A DNA stretch of 64,000 bases, taken from NCBI GenBank assembly GCA_002423025.1, contig DIUN01000039.1, positions 1 through 64,000 on the forward strand. Reading direction: 5' to 3'. Positions 27,901-37,390 of the stretch are shown here, one piece after another (positions within the stretch are counted from its first letter, which is position 1; each line of letters begins with the position of its first letter). This DNA comes from Sphingomonadales bacterium UBA6157 (GTDB lineage: Bacteria; Pseudomonadota; Alphaproteobacteria; Sphingomonadales; Sphingomonadaceae). The notes below the pieces were generated by a model. The model saw only the letters and a list, made by a program, of their open reading frames with translations. It did not search any database and was not told where the DNA came from. The position numbers were made by a program, and so were the translations under genes.

Positions 27901-28360
27901 GTGGCGTGTTTCCCCCTCGGCCATGTCCCGATATTGCGGGATAGTGTCGGCAGATATTGCAGTCGGCAAGGCCTGTGGCGCGCAGGAGGTGTCGCAGGCG
28001 GGCGAGGAATCCTTCGCTGGCCCGGCCAGAAGCCCTTGGTCGAGCGGCAAGGAAATGCGGCATTGCAGCATTTTTGGGCAGGATCGCTGGAAAATGCGCG
28101 CCGAAAAGGCAGGCAGCCGACTTTGATGCTGATTTTCCATTCATCTAGCCCGCTCTGCAGGACAGTTGCAGGCATGGTGCCGTCACGAGAATTATTTACA
28201 GCTGACTGCTGCAGAGACCGGTGGGAGCGGTGTCGGGGCGGCGCTTTACATCCCCCGAACGCCTGCTTTCAGCGAGCGATTCTCCCGCTGATCACAGCGT
28301 ACCGGGCAAATCGATACCGACGTCGCTCCGAGATGTTTGAAATCGGTGGCTTTTTTGCGC
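27901..28360. other. intergenic region without a recognisable gene
   Basis: About 460 bp between the start of the amine oxidase gene and the stop of the GtrA-GT gene, both on the minus strand. No credible coding frame with a ribosome site was seen on either strand. It must contain the promoter of the amine oxidase operon and the end of the glycosyltransferase transcript. No clean terminator hairpin or sigma-EcfG-type site was found. Confidence 0.6.
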
Positions 28361-30268
28361 CTAGCGGATGGCGCGGCACTGTGAGCCGGCGATGCCCTGT
28401 GGCGGACCGATTCGTTGATATGCGAGAACATGCTCTGTTGCAGGCAGTGCCACATAATATTGAGCAACAAACTGGCGCAGTTGCGGGTCGCGGAACAGAA
28501 AGTCCCTGACACTGAACTTTTCGATGGTGATCGGCGTGCGTTCGATCAGGATCAATGCCGGCGTCTTGCATCGAATATCTTCCGAGGTTGCCTTCAGCAA
28601 TTCGGCAGCAAGCATCCGCAGTTCCGGTGGGTTGGGGCCGAACAACTCGCCCCTTGCGATCGCGGGCATGATCCACATGGAGTAGAGTCGCGATGTCCAG
28701 ACCAGCTTGCGTTGCTCGATGGCGGGCCAAGTCCAGCGATTGTCAGTCGCGGCAACAAATACCGCCTCTCCAGCGGCCACGCGGTCGAGGAACGGCCCGG
28801 CAGCCTTGGTCAGACTGCTGCGGTCCGGCTGCGGCGTAAGGACTGTGGACGCGGGCAGCGCCAGCAGCGCCAGGCCGAGTACAAACGGCAGAGCGCGCTG
28901 CCGGCGCATCTGTAGCAACCGCAGCCCGACAGCGATTGCCAGCGCGCCGGAAACCGGAATGGCATGGTAGAACCAGCCCTTGCTCTGGATGAGATAGGCC
29001 AACCCAAAACACCCTGCCATCAGCAGCAGGGCCTGCAGTAGAGGCGTCGCTTCGCGGCTTTCTGGGGTCTCATGGCGGTACAGGATCAGAAATGCGCTCG
29101 CCAGGAGCCAGAAGAACACCCATGGCCTTGTCATAAGCACGCCGAGCGGCACTTCGAACGGCCCGTAAGCGACACCGACCATCGGCACCATGCGCGAGAA
29201 AAACTCCGGCGCAAACAGCATCATGCAGGCCGCATATACCAGCGCCAATGCGGCCAGGATCAGCACTTCCGGCCGCCACGGTCGCCAATCCTGTCGCATT
29301 CGCAGGGCGAGCCAAAGTTCCAGAACAAGCGGGACCAGGACAAAATAATGCTTCAACGCAAAGCCATAGGCGCCAAGCAAGCCGGCTGCCGCCGCCAGCA
29401 GCACGGGCACAGGCAGCCGTGCATGACGGCGCGCGATCAAGGCTGCATAGGGCAGGCTGGTGAGCAGGGCGAGTTGCTCCCTGTTGCCGATCTCGGCCAC
29501 CGGCGCGATGACGCAAATCCAGAAGATCAGCAGCATGAAGGCCAGTCGGTCTCGACTGTCAGGCAGTTCCGCCAGCCGCGCCGTCAGCCAGGCTGAGGCT
29601 GCGCCCAATGCAACCACCACGGCCACAAGCAGCGATGACGAGGGAATTCCAGTGCGTTCGGCAAGCCACTGCACAGGGACGGCTGACCAGAACCACAAAG
29701 GCGGGTTCACTTCCCAGATGTCGGCATAAAGCTCGGTACCTCCCAGCATCTGTCGGGCGATCCAGAATTGCCAGCTGACATCTCCCGAAGGCTGCGCCCC
29801 GTGCAGCGCCACGAGCGCAACTGCGCTCACACCCAGCAACACATAGTCCGGATAGTTCGCTGTCCACCCGTGCTGAGCTTTCTCTCCGGCATGCGTCTCG
29901 GCGCCGGCAAAGGCAAAGAAGCGTGAGAGCAGGAAAAAGACCATGGAATAGCACAGCATCGCGGCTGCCTGGGCCAGGGGACTGTCAACGAAGCCCATGG
30001 AGCGGGCGAAATAGAGCACGCCGATGTTAACGGCATAGGCGGCGAGCGCGACCAGGCCGAAGCGCCCCGCTTCGGCGAGCGTGGGCCGGGTGGTCACGGC
30101 AAAGGTCCAGCGCCTGTTCAGCCCATAGGAGAGCGCCAGCCCGGCCGCATAGCCCGCGGCATTTGCCAGATAATCGCCCAGCCCCAGCTTCAGGCCGAGC
30201 AGAATGATGGCATAGCCGAATGCGGTGTTGAGCAGCCCGACGACCAGAAATCGGGAGACCATCGCCAT
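28361..30268 (-). CDS. GtrA-like domain fused to a GT-C type membrane glycosyltransferase
   Basis: A 635-aa polytopic membrane protein. Residues 1-120 are a GtrA domain (FLVVGLLNTAFGYAIILLGL, YGLNRRWTFAV), normally a separate small flippase-like protein for polyprenyl-linked sugars. The rest has about ten hydrophobic segments with the GT-C acidic first loop motif around YADIWEVNPPLWFW, resembling ArnT/PMT-like transferases. A single polypeptide may therefore move and transfer a lipid-linked sugar. It lies ten bases downstream of a methyltransferase and close to a GT2 enzyme of the GtrB type. Confidence 0.78.
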   Translation of the reverse strand: MAMVSRFLVVGLLNTAFGYAIILLGLKLGLGDYLANAAGYAAGLALSYGLNRRWTFAVTTRPTLAEAGRFGLVALAAYAVNIGVLYFARSMGFVDSPLAQAAAMLCYSMVFFLLSRFFAFAGAETHAGEKAQHGWTANYPDYVLLGVSAVALVALHGAQPSGDVSWQFWIARQMLGGTELYADIWEVNPPLWFWSAVPVQWLAERTGIPSSSLLVAVVVALGAASAWLTARLAELPDSRDRLAFMLLIFWICVIAPVAEIGNREQLALLTSLPYAALIARRHARLPVPVLLAAAAGLLGAYGFALKHYFVLVPLVLELWLALRMRQDWRPWRPEVLILAALALVYAACMMLFAPEFFSRMVPMVGVAYGPFEVPLGVLMTRPWVFFWLLASAFLILYRHETPESREATPLLQALLLMAGCFGLAYLIQSKGWFYHAIPVSGALAIAVGLRLLQMRRQRALPFVLGLALLALPASTVLTPQPDRSSLTKAAGPFLDRVAAGEAVFVAATDNRWTWPAIEQRKLVWTSRLYSMWIMPAIARGELFGPNPPELRMLAAELLKATSEDIRCKTPALILIERTPITIEKFSVRDFLFRDPQLRQFVAQYYVALPATEHVLAYQRIGPPQGIAGSQCRAIR

Positions 30269-30277
30269 GCCCGGTCC

Positions 30278-30967
30278 TTATCGGGCGCTGAGCGAATATT
30301 GCGCACCCAGCGGCAGCCCGGTCATGTGGCGTTCGAGCGGGCGCAGCGCGGCGAGCGCGCCCGGAAAGAAGATCCGGTAGCGCACCGTGCAATCGGCAAA
30401 GCCGGCCGCCTGCAGCCGCCGCCGCATCTCGGGGGCGGTGATCAGCACGGCATTCTCGTCGAACGGGCAGGTGTTGACGGCGTGGCGCGTCAGCGGGTTC
30501 CAGGGGTTGTGCTCGAACAGGATGAACAGGCCACCGGGGCGAAGCTGGCGCTTCAGCTGGCGGAGCAGGTCGATGTGCTGCTCTGCCGGGATGTGATGGA
30601 ACACGCAGGCGGTGAAGATCAGGTCAAACTCGCCAAGATCATCGGGAAGCTGCCGGCCATCATAGCTGCGGTAGCGGACGTCCTCGCCATGGCCCTCGCG
30701 CGAAAGAGCCAGCGATTCTGCGGAAACATCGAGGCAGGTCAGTTGCGCTTGCGGGAAGCATTGCCGCAGCGGCGCCACCGAGTTGCCGATGCCGGAGCCG
30801 AAATCCAGCATATCGCGCGGGGCGCAACCGGCCTCGGCGGCGATGGCACGGGCATCCTCGGCCTTGTATTGGGCGAAATAGCCGGTGTCCTCGCCGCTCA
30901 GGCGGATCGAGGCGGCATGCTGCGCCTTGTATTGCGCAGCGACGGCATCGAATTCAGCCTTGGGCAT
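30278..30967 (-). CDS. class I SAM-dependent methyltransferase
   Basis: A 229-aa protein with the Rossmann methyltransferase motif I MLDFGSGIGNSV, motif II LTCLDVSAESLALS, and a later LIFTACVFHHIPAEQH and LRPGGLFILFEHNP. The FHHIP motif is common in small-molecule or lipid/sugar methyltransferases. It overlaps the GT2 gene by 14 bp and precedes the GtrA-GT gene by ten bases, so it probably methylates an intermediate in the same surface-glycan pathway. Confidence 0.85.
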   Translation of the reverse strand: MPKAEFDAVAAQYKAQHAASIRLSGEDTGYFAQYKAEDARAIAAEAGCAPRDMLDFGSGIGNSVAPLRQCFPQAQLTCLDVSAESLALSREGHGEDVRYRSYDGRQLPDDLGEFDLIFTACVFHHIPAEQHIDLLRQLKRQLRPGGLFILFEHNPWNPLTRHAVNTCPFDENAVLITAPEMRRRLQAAGFADCTVRYRIFFPGALAALRPLERHMTGLPLGAQYSLSAR

Positions 30968-31976
30968 GTTCGGGCTGTCCTGCCGTGGTTCTTGTGGTCT
31001 GCGTGGCCGGCAAGCCGCGAATTTCCTGTATGATGAACAAGGGGCGCCGCTTGGTCTCCATGTACATGCGGCCCAGATATTCGCCGAACACGCCCAGGAT
31101 CAGCAGCTGCACGCTGCCGAGGATCAGCACGATGGCGAGCATGCTCGTCCAGCCGGCGATCGTTCCATCGGTGAAATAGGCCACCAGAACCCAGCCCAGC
31201 ACGACCAGCCCCAGCAGGCCGAACGCCATGCCCAGAAGCGACGCGAAGCGTAGCGGCAGGGTGGAAAAGCTGGTGATGGCATCGATGGCCAGCCCGAGCA
31301 TCCTGCGCAGCGGATAATGGCTCTCCCCGGCAAAGCGCGGGTCACGCTCATAGGGGATCGCGGTCTGGCGGAACCCCACCCAGCTCACCATGCCGCGAAT
31401 GAAGCGGAAGCGCTCCGGCATGGCGTTGAGCTGATCGACCACGCGGCGCGTCATCAACCGGAAGTCACCGGTGTCGCGGGGAATGGAGATATCGATCATC
31501 CGCTCGAGTAGGCGATAGAAGCTCGCGGCAGCAGCCCGCTTGAACAGCGTTTCGCCATGCCGGTGCACGCGTTGGCCATAGACCACGTCATAGCCCTCTC
31601 GCACCTTGTCGAGCATCTTGGGCAGCAGCTCCGGGGGGTCCTGCAGGTCCGCATCGAGCACCAGCACGAGATCGCCCCGGCAGACCTGCAATCCGGCCGA
31701 AAGCGCCACCTGGTGCCCGTGGTTGCGGGAGAGATCGATGCCGATCACATGCGGCGAGGCCTCGGCATGGCTGCAGATCAGCGGCCAGGTCCGGTCCGAC
31801 GAGCCGTCATTGACCAGCACGATCTCGAAATCGCCCGGAAAGGCGCTCTCGCACACCGGCGTCACCCGGGCGATCAGCGCGTCCATCACAGGCTGCTCAT
31901 TGTAGCAGGGAATCACTACCGAAAGGCCCAGCGGGCCATCCGGTCGCGGGAAGCTGGGGCTGAGCATGAAATTCAT
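30954..31976 (-). CDS. GT2 family polyprenyl-phosphate glycosyltransferase (GtrB/DPM1-like)
   Basis: A 340-aa protein. The GT-A core starts LSVVIPCYNEQPVMDALI and contains VLVNDGSSDRTW and the metal-binding DADLQDPPELLP. Two C-terminal membrane helices (FASLLGMAFGLLGLVVLGWVLVAY and MLAIVLILGSVQLLILGVFG) are typical of GtrB/DPM1-like enzymes that load a sugar onto undecaprenyl phosphate. With the GtrA domain downstream it forms a standard O-antigen-glucosylation style pair. ATG 31976 is chosen; ATG 31967 is possible. Confidence 0.9.
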   Translation of the reverse strand: MNFMLSPSFPRPDGPLGLSVVIPCYNEQPVMDALIARVTPVCESAFPGDFEIVLVNDGSSDRTWPLICSHAEASPHVIGIDLSRNHGHQVALSAGLQVCRGDLVLVLDADLQDPPELLPKMLDKVREGYDVVYGQRVHRHGETLFKRAAAASFYRLLERMIDISIPRDTGDFRLMTRRVVDQLNAMPERFRFIRGMVSWVGFRQTAIPYERDPRFAGESHYPLRRMLGLAIDAITSFSTLPLRFASLLGMAFGLLGLVVLGWVLVAYFTDGTIAGWTSMLAIVLILGSVQLLILGVFGEYLGRMYMETKRRPLFIIQEIRGLPATQTTRTTAGQPEHAQG

Positions 31977-32116
31977 GGTCCTGCGTAGTGCAACGGCATC
32001 TAATGCCGGGAGCGCAGCGCAAGTAAAGCGGAAGGTGCGAGGCCGGCCGCCCTGTGCGGTGCGCATCGTCAAGCCCGGTGCCGCGCTAAAGGCGGCTCGG
32101 TATTCGCCACGGCATT

Positions 32117-32208
32117 TGGCGGAGTCGGAGGGATTCGAACCCTCGGATCCGGTTACCCAGATCGGCAGTTTAGCAAACTACTGGTTTCAGCCACTCACCC
32201 ACGACTCC
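32117..32208 (-). tRNA. tRNA-Ser (anticodon GCU)
   Basis: On the minus strand the acceptor arm GGAGTCG pairs with CGACTCC. The anticodon stem GTAGT/ACTGC encloses loop TTGCTAA, giving anticodon GCT for AGC/AGU serine codons. A long variable arm (CCGATCTGGGTAACCGGAT) is present as expected for serine tRNAs. The T arm is intact and CCA is encoded (32117-32119). Confidence 0.95.
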
Positions 32209-32296
32209 GCGAAGTGCTTCGCGAAGCCGGGCGTATAACGACCTGCATCGGGCTTTGGCAACTGCTGTTGCCAACTAGTTGTGTCGCCAGCGGCCT

Positions 32297-33598
32297 TTAT
32301 CGCCCGATGCTGGAATAGGCGATGCCGCGCCGGGCCATCTCGTCGGGCCGGTAAACGTTGCGCAGGTCCACCATCACTGGGCTGGCCATCAGGCTTTTCA
32401 CCCTGTCCATGTCCAGCGCGCGGAAGGCATCCCACTCCGTCACCAGCACCGCCACATCGGCGCCGGTGAGGCACTCATAGGGGTTGGCGGCATAGGTGAC
32501 GTCGTGCAGTACCAGCTTGGCCTGTTCGGTGCCCTCCGGGTCGAACGCCTGCACATTGGCGCCGGCGTCCTGCAGGGCCTGGATAATGGCGATGGCGGGG
32601 GAATCGCGCATGTCATCGGTGTTGGGCTTGAAGGTCAGGCCGAGCACCGCCACCGTCTTGCCGCGCACCGCGCCGCCGGCAGCCGCGATCACCTTTTTCG
32701 CCATGGCGCGCTTGCGCTGGTCGTTCACCGCTGCAACGGTTTCCACGATGCGCACCGGCGCGCCGGCGTCCTGCGCCGTCTTTACCAGCGCCAGCGTGTC
32801 CTTGGGGAAGCAGGAGCCGCCATACCCTGGCCCGGCGTGAAGGAACTTTGAGCCGATGCGGTTGTCCAGCCCGATGCCGCGTGACACATCCTGCACATCG
32901 GCGCCCACCGCCTCGCACAGGTCGGCGATCTCGTTGATGAAGGTGATCTTGGTGGCGAGAAAGGCGTTGGCGGCATATTTGATCAGCTCGGCCGTGCGCC
33001 GGCCGGTGAAGAGAATGGGCGACTGGTTGAGGAACAGCGGACGATAAAGCTCGGTCATCACGTCCCGCGCCCTGGCATCCTCGGTGCCGACCACGATCCG
33101 GTCCGGCCGCTTGAAATCGCCGATCGCGGCGCCCTCGCGCAGGAACTCCGGGTTGGAGACCACGGCGAACTCGGCCTGCGGGTTGGCCTCGCGGATGATG
33201 CGCTCCACCTCGTCCCCGGTACCCACCGGCACGGTCGATTTGGTGACGATGACGGTATAGCCCTTGAGCGCGGCGGCAATCTCGCGCGCGGCGGCATACA
33301 CATAGCTCAGATCGGCATGGCCATCGCCGCGGCGGGACGGGGTGCCGACAGCAATGAAGATCGCCTCGGCGCCGGCGATGCCGGCTTCCAGCTCGGTGGT
33401 GAAGGTCAGCCGCCCGGCGCGGGCATTGCCCGTCACCAGTGCTTCCAGGCCAGGTTCGTAGATCGGCATGACACCGGCATTCAGCCGCTCGATCTTGCCG
33501 GGGTCCTTGTCCACGCACACCACGTCATGGCCGAAATCGGCAAAGCAGGCACCGGACACCAGGCCGACATAGCCCGAACCGATCATTGCGACGCGCAT
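32297..33598 (-). CDS. ugd: UDP-glucose 6-dehydrogenase
   Basis: A 433-aa enzyme with the N-terminal NAD motif MIGSGYVGLVSGACFADFG, the family block STVPVGTGDEV, NPEFLREGAAIGDF and the catalytic-cysteine motif GYGGSCFPKDTLAL. It converts UDP-glucose to UDP-glucuronate for exopolysaccharide, capsule or glycolipid synthesis, including sphingolipid glucuronosylation in sphingomonads. It stands alone between tRNA-Ser and the divergent DUF1134 gene but fits the neighbouring surface-glycan genes. Confidence 0.95.
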   Translation of the reverse strand: MRVAMIGSGYVGLVSGACFADFGHDVVCVDKDPGKIERLNAGVMPIYEPGLEALVTGNARAGRLTFTTELEAGIAGAEAIFIAVGTPSRRGDGHADLSYVYAAAREIAAALKGYTVIVTKSTVPVGTGDEVERIIREANPQAEFAVVSNPEFLREGAAIGDFKRPDRIVVGTEDARARDVMTELYRPLFLNQSPILFTGRRTAELIKYAANAFLATKITFINEIADLCEAVGADVQDVSRGIGLDNRIGSKFLHAGPGYGGSCFPKDTLALVKTAQDAGAPVRIVETVAAVNDQRKRAMAKKVIAAAGGAVRGKTVAVLGLTFKPNTDDMRDSPAIAIIQALQDAGANVQAFDPEGTEQAKLVLHDVTYAANPYECLTGADVAVLVTEWDAFRALDMDRVKSLMASPVMVDLRNVYRPDEMARRGIAYSSIGR

Positions 33599-33746
33599 GG
33601 CAGACTCTTCCTGATTGGCAACAGCAGGTTGGCGCCTAGCATGGCCGCTGCCGGGCGGGAACCCGGAGCGTGACGCTTCCCCCGCGAGTCATCCGGCGTT
33701 AAGTCTTTGCGGGCGATAGCTTCGGGCTCATTGGCGGGAGATGGTG

Positions 33747-34427
33747 ATGCGGCGCGGATTGATGATGGCGGGCCTGGCGCTGTTTGGCATGGCGTTCACC
33801 CCGCCACTGGCGGCGCAGGATGCCGGCGCGCTGCCGATGCAGCAGGTGCAGGAGCAGCCCGTGGCCCCGCCAGAGCCAGCCCCCGCGCCGGCCGCCCAGC
33901 CTGCTGCCGCAGCGCAGCCCGCGCCGCTGCCGCCGGCGGCATCCACCACTTATGCCGAGGATGATGTGCTCGGCGCGGCCGAAGATGCGTTCGGCAAGGG
34001 CACCGAGGGGCTGGCGGAAGCCATTCGCCGCAGCTTTTCCTCCTATGGCCAGCCCAATGGCTATATCGTCGGCCGCGAAGTCGGCGGCGCGATCATCGTC
34101 GGGGTGCGCTATGGCTCGGGCAAGCTGTTCCACAAGGTGGAGGGCGAGCGCGAGGTGCACTGGACCGGGCCTAGCGTCGGCTTCGACATCGGCGGGGACG
34201 GCTCGAAGATCTTCGCGCTGGTCTACAACCTCAACGACACCGAGGATCTCTACCGTCGCTACCCGGCGGCCGAGGGCAAGGCGTACCTGATCGGCGGCGT
34301 GGCGGTGAACTACATGCAGCGTGACAAGGTCATCATCGTGCCGATCAAGCTCGGCGTCGGCTGGCGGCTCGGGCTCAACGCCGGCTACATGAAGTTCAGC
34401 AAGAAGGGCAAGATCCTGCCGTTCTGA
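33747..34427 (+). CDS. DUF1134 family exported protein
   Basis: A 226-aa protein with signal peptide RRGLMMAGLALFGMAFTPPLAAQ, a Pro/Ala/Gln-rich linker and a conserved C-terminal domain (GYIVGREVGGAIIVGVRYGSG, HWTGPSVGFDIGGDGSK, IKLGVGWRLGLNAGYMKFS) recognised as DUF1134, a proteobacterial periplasmic family of unknown role. ATG 33747 has GGGAG six bases upstream; the ATG at 33741 directly abuts that site and is less likely. Confidence 0.85.
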   Translation: MRRGLMMAGLALFGMAFTPPLAAQDAGALPMQQVQEQPVAPPEPAPAPAAQPAAAAQPAPLPPAASTTYAEDDVLGAAEDAFGKGTEGLAEAIRRSFSSYGQPNGYIVGREVGGAIIVGVRYGSGKLFHKVEGEREVHWTGPSVGFDIGGDGSKIFALVYNLNDTEDLYRRYPAAEGKAYLIGGVAVNYMQRDKVIIVPIKLGVGWRLGLNAGYMKFSKKGKILPF

Positions 34428-34456
34428 GCCGCGGGCATCGGGCCGGGGTCCAGCCC

Positions 34457-35401
34457 TCAGCCTTTCACCGCCCCCAGCAACGGCTCGCCCGCCTGCAGCC
34501 GCCGGATGTTCTCCGCCAGCCGCTCGAAGATCCGCCGTGAGGTCTCGGGCGAGCTCCAGGAAATATGCGGCGTCACCTTGGCGCGCGGATGGCCGAACAG
34601 CCAATGGCCATCGGGCAGCGGCTCCGGCTCGGTCACATCGAGCGAAGCCCAGAGCCTGCCCTTTTCGAACTCGGCGCGCAGGGCATCCTCATCGATGATC
34701 GCGCCGCGCGCCACATTGATGATGTGCGCCTCGCTCTTCATCCTGCCGAGAAACTCCGCGCCGACCAGCGCGCGCGTGTCGGGGCCGATGGGCGCGGCCA
34801 GCAGCAGATGGTCCGAGCGCGCCGCCAGCGCCTCCAGCCCGACGATTTCGACTTCGGGGATCGGCGAGGGGGCACTGCTCGCCCGCGTCGCGATCACCTT
34901 CATGCCAAAGGCCAGCGCCAGCCTGGCGGTCGCCTGGGCGATCTGCCCCAGCCCGAGCAGGCCCAGCGTGCGGCCCTCCAGCGTGCCGAGTGGCTGGGCG
35001 ATGATCTTGTCACGCGGCGGCCAGCTGTCGCCGGGTTTGAAGGTCCAGTCCCCCAGCCGCTTCACATGGTTGAGCATCACCGACAGCGTGTATTCCGAGA
35101 TCGGCCGGGCCGTCGTGCCGGAGGCGCTGGCGATGCGCGGCGCCTCGAACAGCCATTGCGGGTAGGAATCCAGCCCCGCCGTCGCCACCTGCACCAGCTT
35201 GACGCTGCCCGGCCAGCCCGGCGGGCGCGGAAGGGTCGCAGCCTGGGCAAAGTCCGCCTCGCTGAACAGCACGAACAGCACATCGGCATCCACCGGCAGG
35301 TCCCAGCGGCGGTCCTCCGGCATGTGCTCGGCCGAAGTGACGCCGGGAATGGTCTTGATCAACCCCGACATCGGCGGCGCGAACTGATGAACGACACGCA
35401 T
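34457..35401 (-). CDS. D-isomer-specific 2-hydroxyacid dehydrogenase
   Basis: A 314-aa NAD(P)-dependent oxidoreductase. The Rossmann motif LGLLGLGQIAQATA is followed by the catalytic Arg in INVARGAIIDEDAL, the Glu in VTEPEPLPDGHWLF and the His in VTPHISWSS. The substrate could be glyoxylate, hydroxypyruvate or another 2-keto acid; the glycolate oxidase operon nearby makes glyoxylate a reasonable guess but is not evidence. Convergent with DUF1134, divergent from the ferredoxin gene. Confidence 0.88.
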   Translation of the reverse strand: MRVVHQFAPPMSGLIKTIPGVTSAEHMPEDRRWDLPVDADVLFVLFSEADFAQAATLPRPPGWPGSVKLVQVATAGLDSYPQWLFEAPRIASASGTTARPISEYTLSVMLNHVKRLGDWTFKPGDSWPPRDKIIAQPLGTLEGRTLGLLGLGQIAQATARLALAFGMKVIATRASSAPSPIPEVEIVGLEALAARSDHLLLAAPIGPDTRALVGAEFLGRMKSEAHIINVARGAIIDEDALRAEFEKGRLWASLDVTEPEPLPDGHWLFGHPRAKVTPHISWSSPETSRRIFERLAENIRRLQAGEPLLGAVKG

Positions 35402-35492
35402 GGAAAGCTCCCCTTATTGCCCGGCCCGGTTGCTGCCGCTAAGGCACAGGCGACTTAGCGATTCAACCTATCAGCACAGGGCAGCACTGCAC

Positions 35493-35810
35493 ATGGCCAG
35501 CATTTATGTCACCACCCGCGACGGCGTCGAGCATACGCTGGCGGCCAAGCCGGGCATGTCGGTGATGGAAGTCATCCGTGAGGCCGGCATCGACGAGCTG
35601 CTGGCGCTGTGCGGCGGCTGCTGCTCCTGCGCCACCTGCCATGTCTATGTCGATGAGGCCGATGCCGGCCGCGCCGGCACCGCCAGCGCCGATGAAGCCG
35701 ATCTGCTCGACAGCTCGGACCATAACAGCCCGGCCTCGCGCCTCTCCTGCCAGATCGCCTTCACCGAGGCGCTTGATGGCCTGCGCGTCACCATCGCCCC
35801 TGAAGATTGA
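35493..35810 (+). CDS. [2Fe-2S] ferredoxin, adrenodoxin/ISC type
   Basis: A 105-aa ferredoxin. LCGGCCSCATC provides the first three ligands in the C-x5-C-x2-C spacing of vertebrate-type/ISC ferredoxins, and the fourth is in RLSCQIAF. The C-terminal DGLRVTIAPED is typical. It donates electrons to P450s or to Fe-S/heme assembly enzymes. It is the first gene of a plus-strand run with maf, an RNase E/G-like gene and yacG. Confidence 0.92.
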   Translation: MASIYVTTRDGVEHTLAAKPGMSVMEVIREAGIDELLALCGGCCSCATCHVYVDEADAGRAGTASADEADLLDSSDHNSPASRLSCQIAFTEALDGLRVTIAPED

Positions 35811-35811
35811 G

Positions 35812-36411
35812 GTGAGCGCCGGCGCAGTGCCTGTTGCCGCCCCGCTCATCCTTGCCTCAGCCTCGCCGCGCCGCATCGAGTTGCTGGCGCGGCTCGGCAT
35901 CACGCCTGCCGCCATCGATCCCGCCGATATCGACGAGACGCCCCACAAGGCCGAGCTGCCGCGCGCCCATGCCGAGCGGCTGGCCCGCGAGAAGTGCGCC
36001 GCTGTCGCCGCCCGCCACCCCGGCGCGGTGGTGCTGGCGGCCGATACCGTGGTCAGCGTCGGCCGCCGCATCCTGCCCAAGGCCGAGGATGAAGCGACGG
36101 CCCGGTCCTGCCTCGGGCTGCTCTCGGGCCGCCGCCATATCGTCACCACCGCCATCGCCGCCATCGATGCGCTGGGCCAGCTGCGCCAGCGCGCCAGCGA
36201 AACCATCGTCATCTTCCACCGCCTCGACGCCGAGGCGATGGAAAGCCTGATCGCGGCGGGAGACTGGCACGGCAAGGCTGGCGGCTATGCCCTGCAGGGC
36301 AGCGCCGAGGCCTATGTGCGCTGGCTCTCGGGCAGCTGGTCCGGCGTTGTCGGCCTGCCGCTGGCGGAAACGCGGCTGCTCTTGAAGGCGTCAGGATACC
36401 ACCATGGCTGA
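35812..36411 (+). CDS. maf: Maf-like nucleotide pyrophosphatase
   Basis: A 199-aa protein with the Maf N-terminal motif LILASASPRRIELL, the catalytic region VVLAADTVVSVGRRILPKAEDEATA and the end block YALQGSAEAYVRWLSGSWSGVVGLPL. Maf proteins hydrolyse dTTP/UTP or modified nucleotides and affect septation. GTG 35812 begins one base after the ferredoxin stop; GTG 35827 is an alternative. The 3' end overlaps the next gene by eight bases. Confidence 0.9.
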   Translation: MSAGAVPVAAPLILASASPRRIELLARLGITPAAIDPADIDETPHKAELPRAHAERLAREKCAAVAARHPGAVVLAADTVVSVGRRILPKAEDEATARSCLGLLSGRRHIVTTAIAAIDALGQLRQRASETIVIFHRLDAEAMESLIAAGDWHGKAGGYALQGSAEAYVRWLSGSWSGVVGLPLAETRLLLKASGYHHG

Positions 36412-37390
36412 AGTTCTCATCGAGCATGGCATCGGCGCCACCCGCGCGCTGGTCATCGACAGTGGCACGGCGGTGGAGGCGCATTTCGAGCGGGATGATT
36501 CGGGCCCGCGCGCCGGCAGCATCGCGGTGGCGCGGCTCACCAGCATCCTCGCGCCCGGCCGCCGCGGCATAGTGGCACTGGCGGGCGTCGAGGCGCTGCT
36601 CGAGCCGCTGCCGCGGCTGCCGGAAGGCGCCTTGCTGCGAATCGAGATCACTCGCGAGGCAATTCCGGAGATCGGCCGCCCCCGGCTGGCCAAGGCCCGC
36701 GCCATCGAAGGCGCAGCGGCACCCGAGGGCTTCTCCAAGCCCGGCCCGGATCTTGCCCAGCGCCTTGCCGCGCGCGGGCTCAACCTCACTCGGCTCGCAC
36801 CCGGCGGCGAGGACAGGCTGGAGGCCATGGGCTGGAGCGAACTGATCGATCAGGCGCAGACCGGCCATGTGCCGTTTGCCGGCGGCCTGCTCACCATCAG
36901 CCCGACACCGGCGATGACCGTCATTGATATCGATGGCCCCGGTGCGCCCGAGACGCTGGCGGAGGCCGCTGCCGGGGCCGTGGCGGCGGCTGTGCGGCGG
37001 TTTGACATCCAGGGCTCCATCGGGGTCGATTTCCCGACGCTGGAGGGCAAGGCGGCCCGCGCCCGGCTGGGCGAACTGCTCGACATGCAGTTGCCCGCGC
37101 CGTTCGAGCGCACCGCCGTCAATGGCTTCGGCTTTGCCCAGATCGTGCGGCCACGCGCCCGGCCCAGCCTGCTCGAGCAGGTGCGGGCGCCGGGCTTTGC
37201 CGCGCTGGAGCTGCTGCGCCGCGCCAGCCGCGCCGCGCCTGGCGCCCGCACGCTGGTGGCGCCGCCCGTGCTCATCGCCTGGCTGGCAGCCCGTCCGGAC
37301 CTCGTGGAGGCACTTAGCCGCCAGCTTGGCGGGGATGTGAGCTTGCAGGCCGATGCCACGCTGGCCATAGCGGCTTCACATGTCGTCTGA
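36404..37390 (+). CDS. short ribonuclease E/G-like protein
   Basis: A 328-aa protein that follows the Rne/Rng catalytic-region pattern in shortened form: GRRGIVALAGVEALLEPLP, TVIDIDGPG with the metal-binding aspartates, IQGSIGVDFPTLEGKAARARL and NGFGFAQIVRPRARPSLLEQV. Full RNase G is about 490 aa; the S1 RNA-binding domain and zinc-link are not evident. This small version between maf and yacG recurs in sphingomonads. Whether it cleaves RNA efficiently is uncertain. Confidence 0.8.
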   Translation: MAEVLIEHGIGATRALVIDSGTAVEAHFERDDSGPRAGSIAVARLTSILAPGRRGIVALAGVEALLEPLPRLPEGALLRIEITREAIPEIGRPRLAKARAIEGAAAPEGFSKPGPDLAQRLAARGLNLTRLAPGGEDRLEAMGWSELIDQAQTGHVPFAGGLLTISPTPAMTVIDIDGPGAPETLAEAAAGAVAAAVRRFDIQGSIGVDFPTLEGKAARARLGELLDMQLPAPFERTAVNGFGFAQIVRPRARPSLLEQVRAPGFAALELLRRASRAAPGARTLVAPPVLIAWLAARPDLVEALSRQLGGDVSLQADATLAIAASHVV

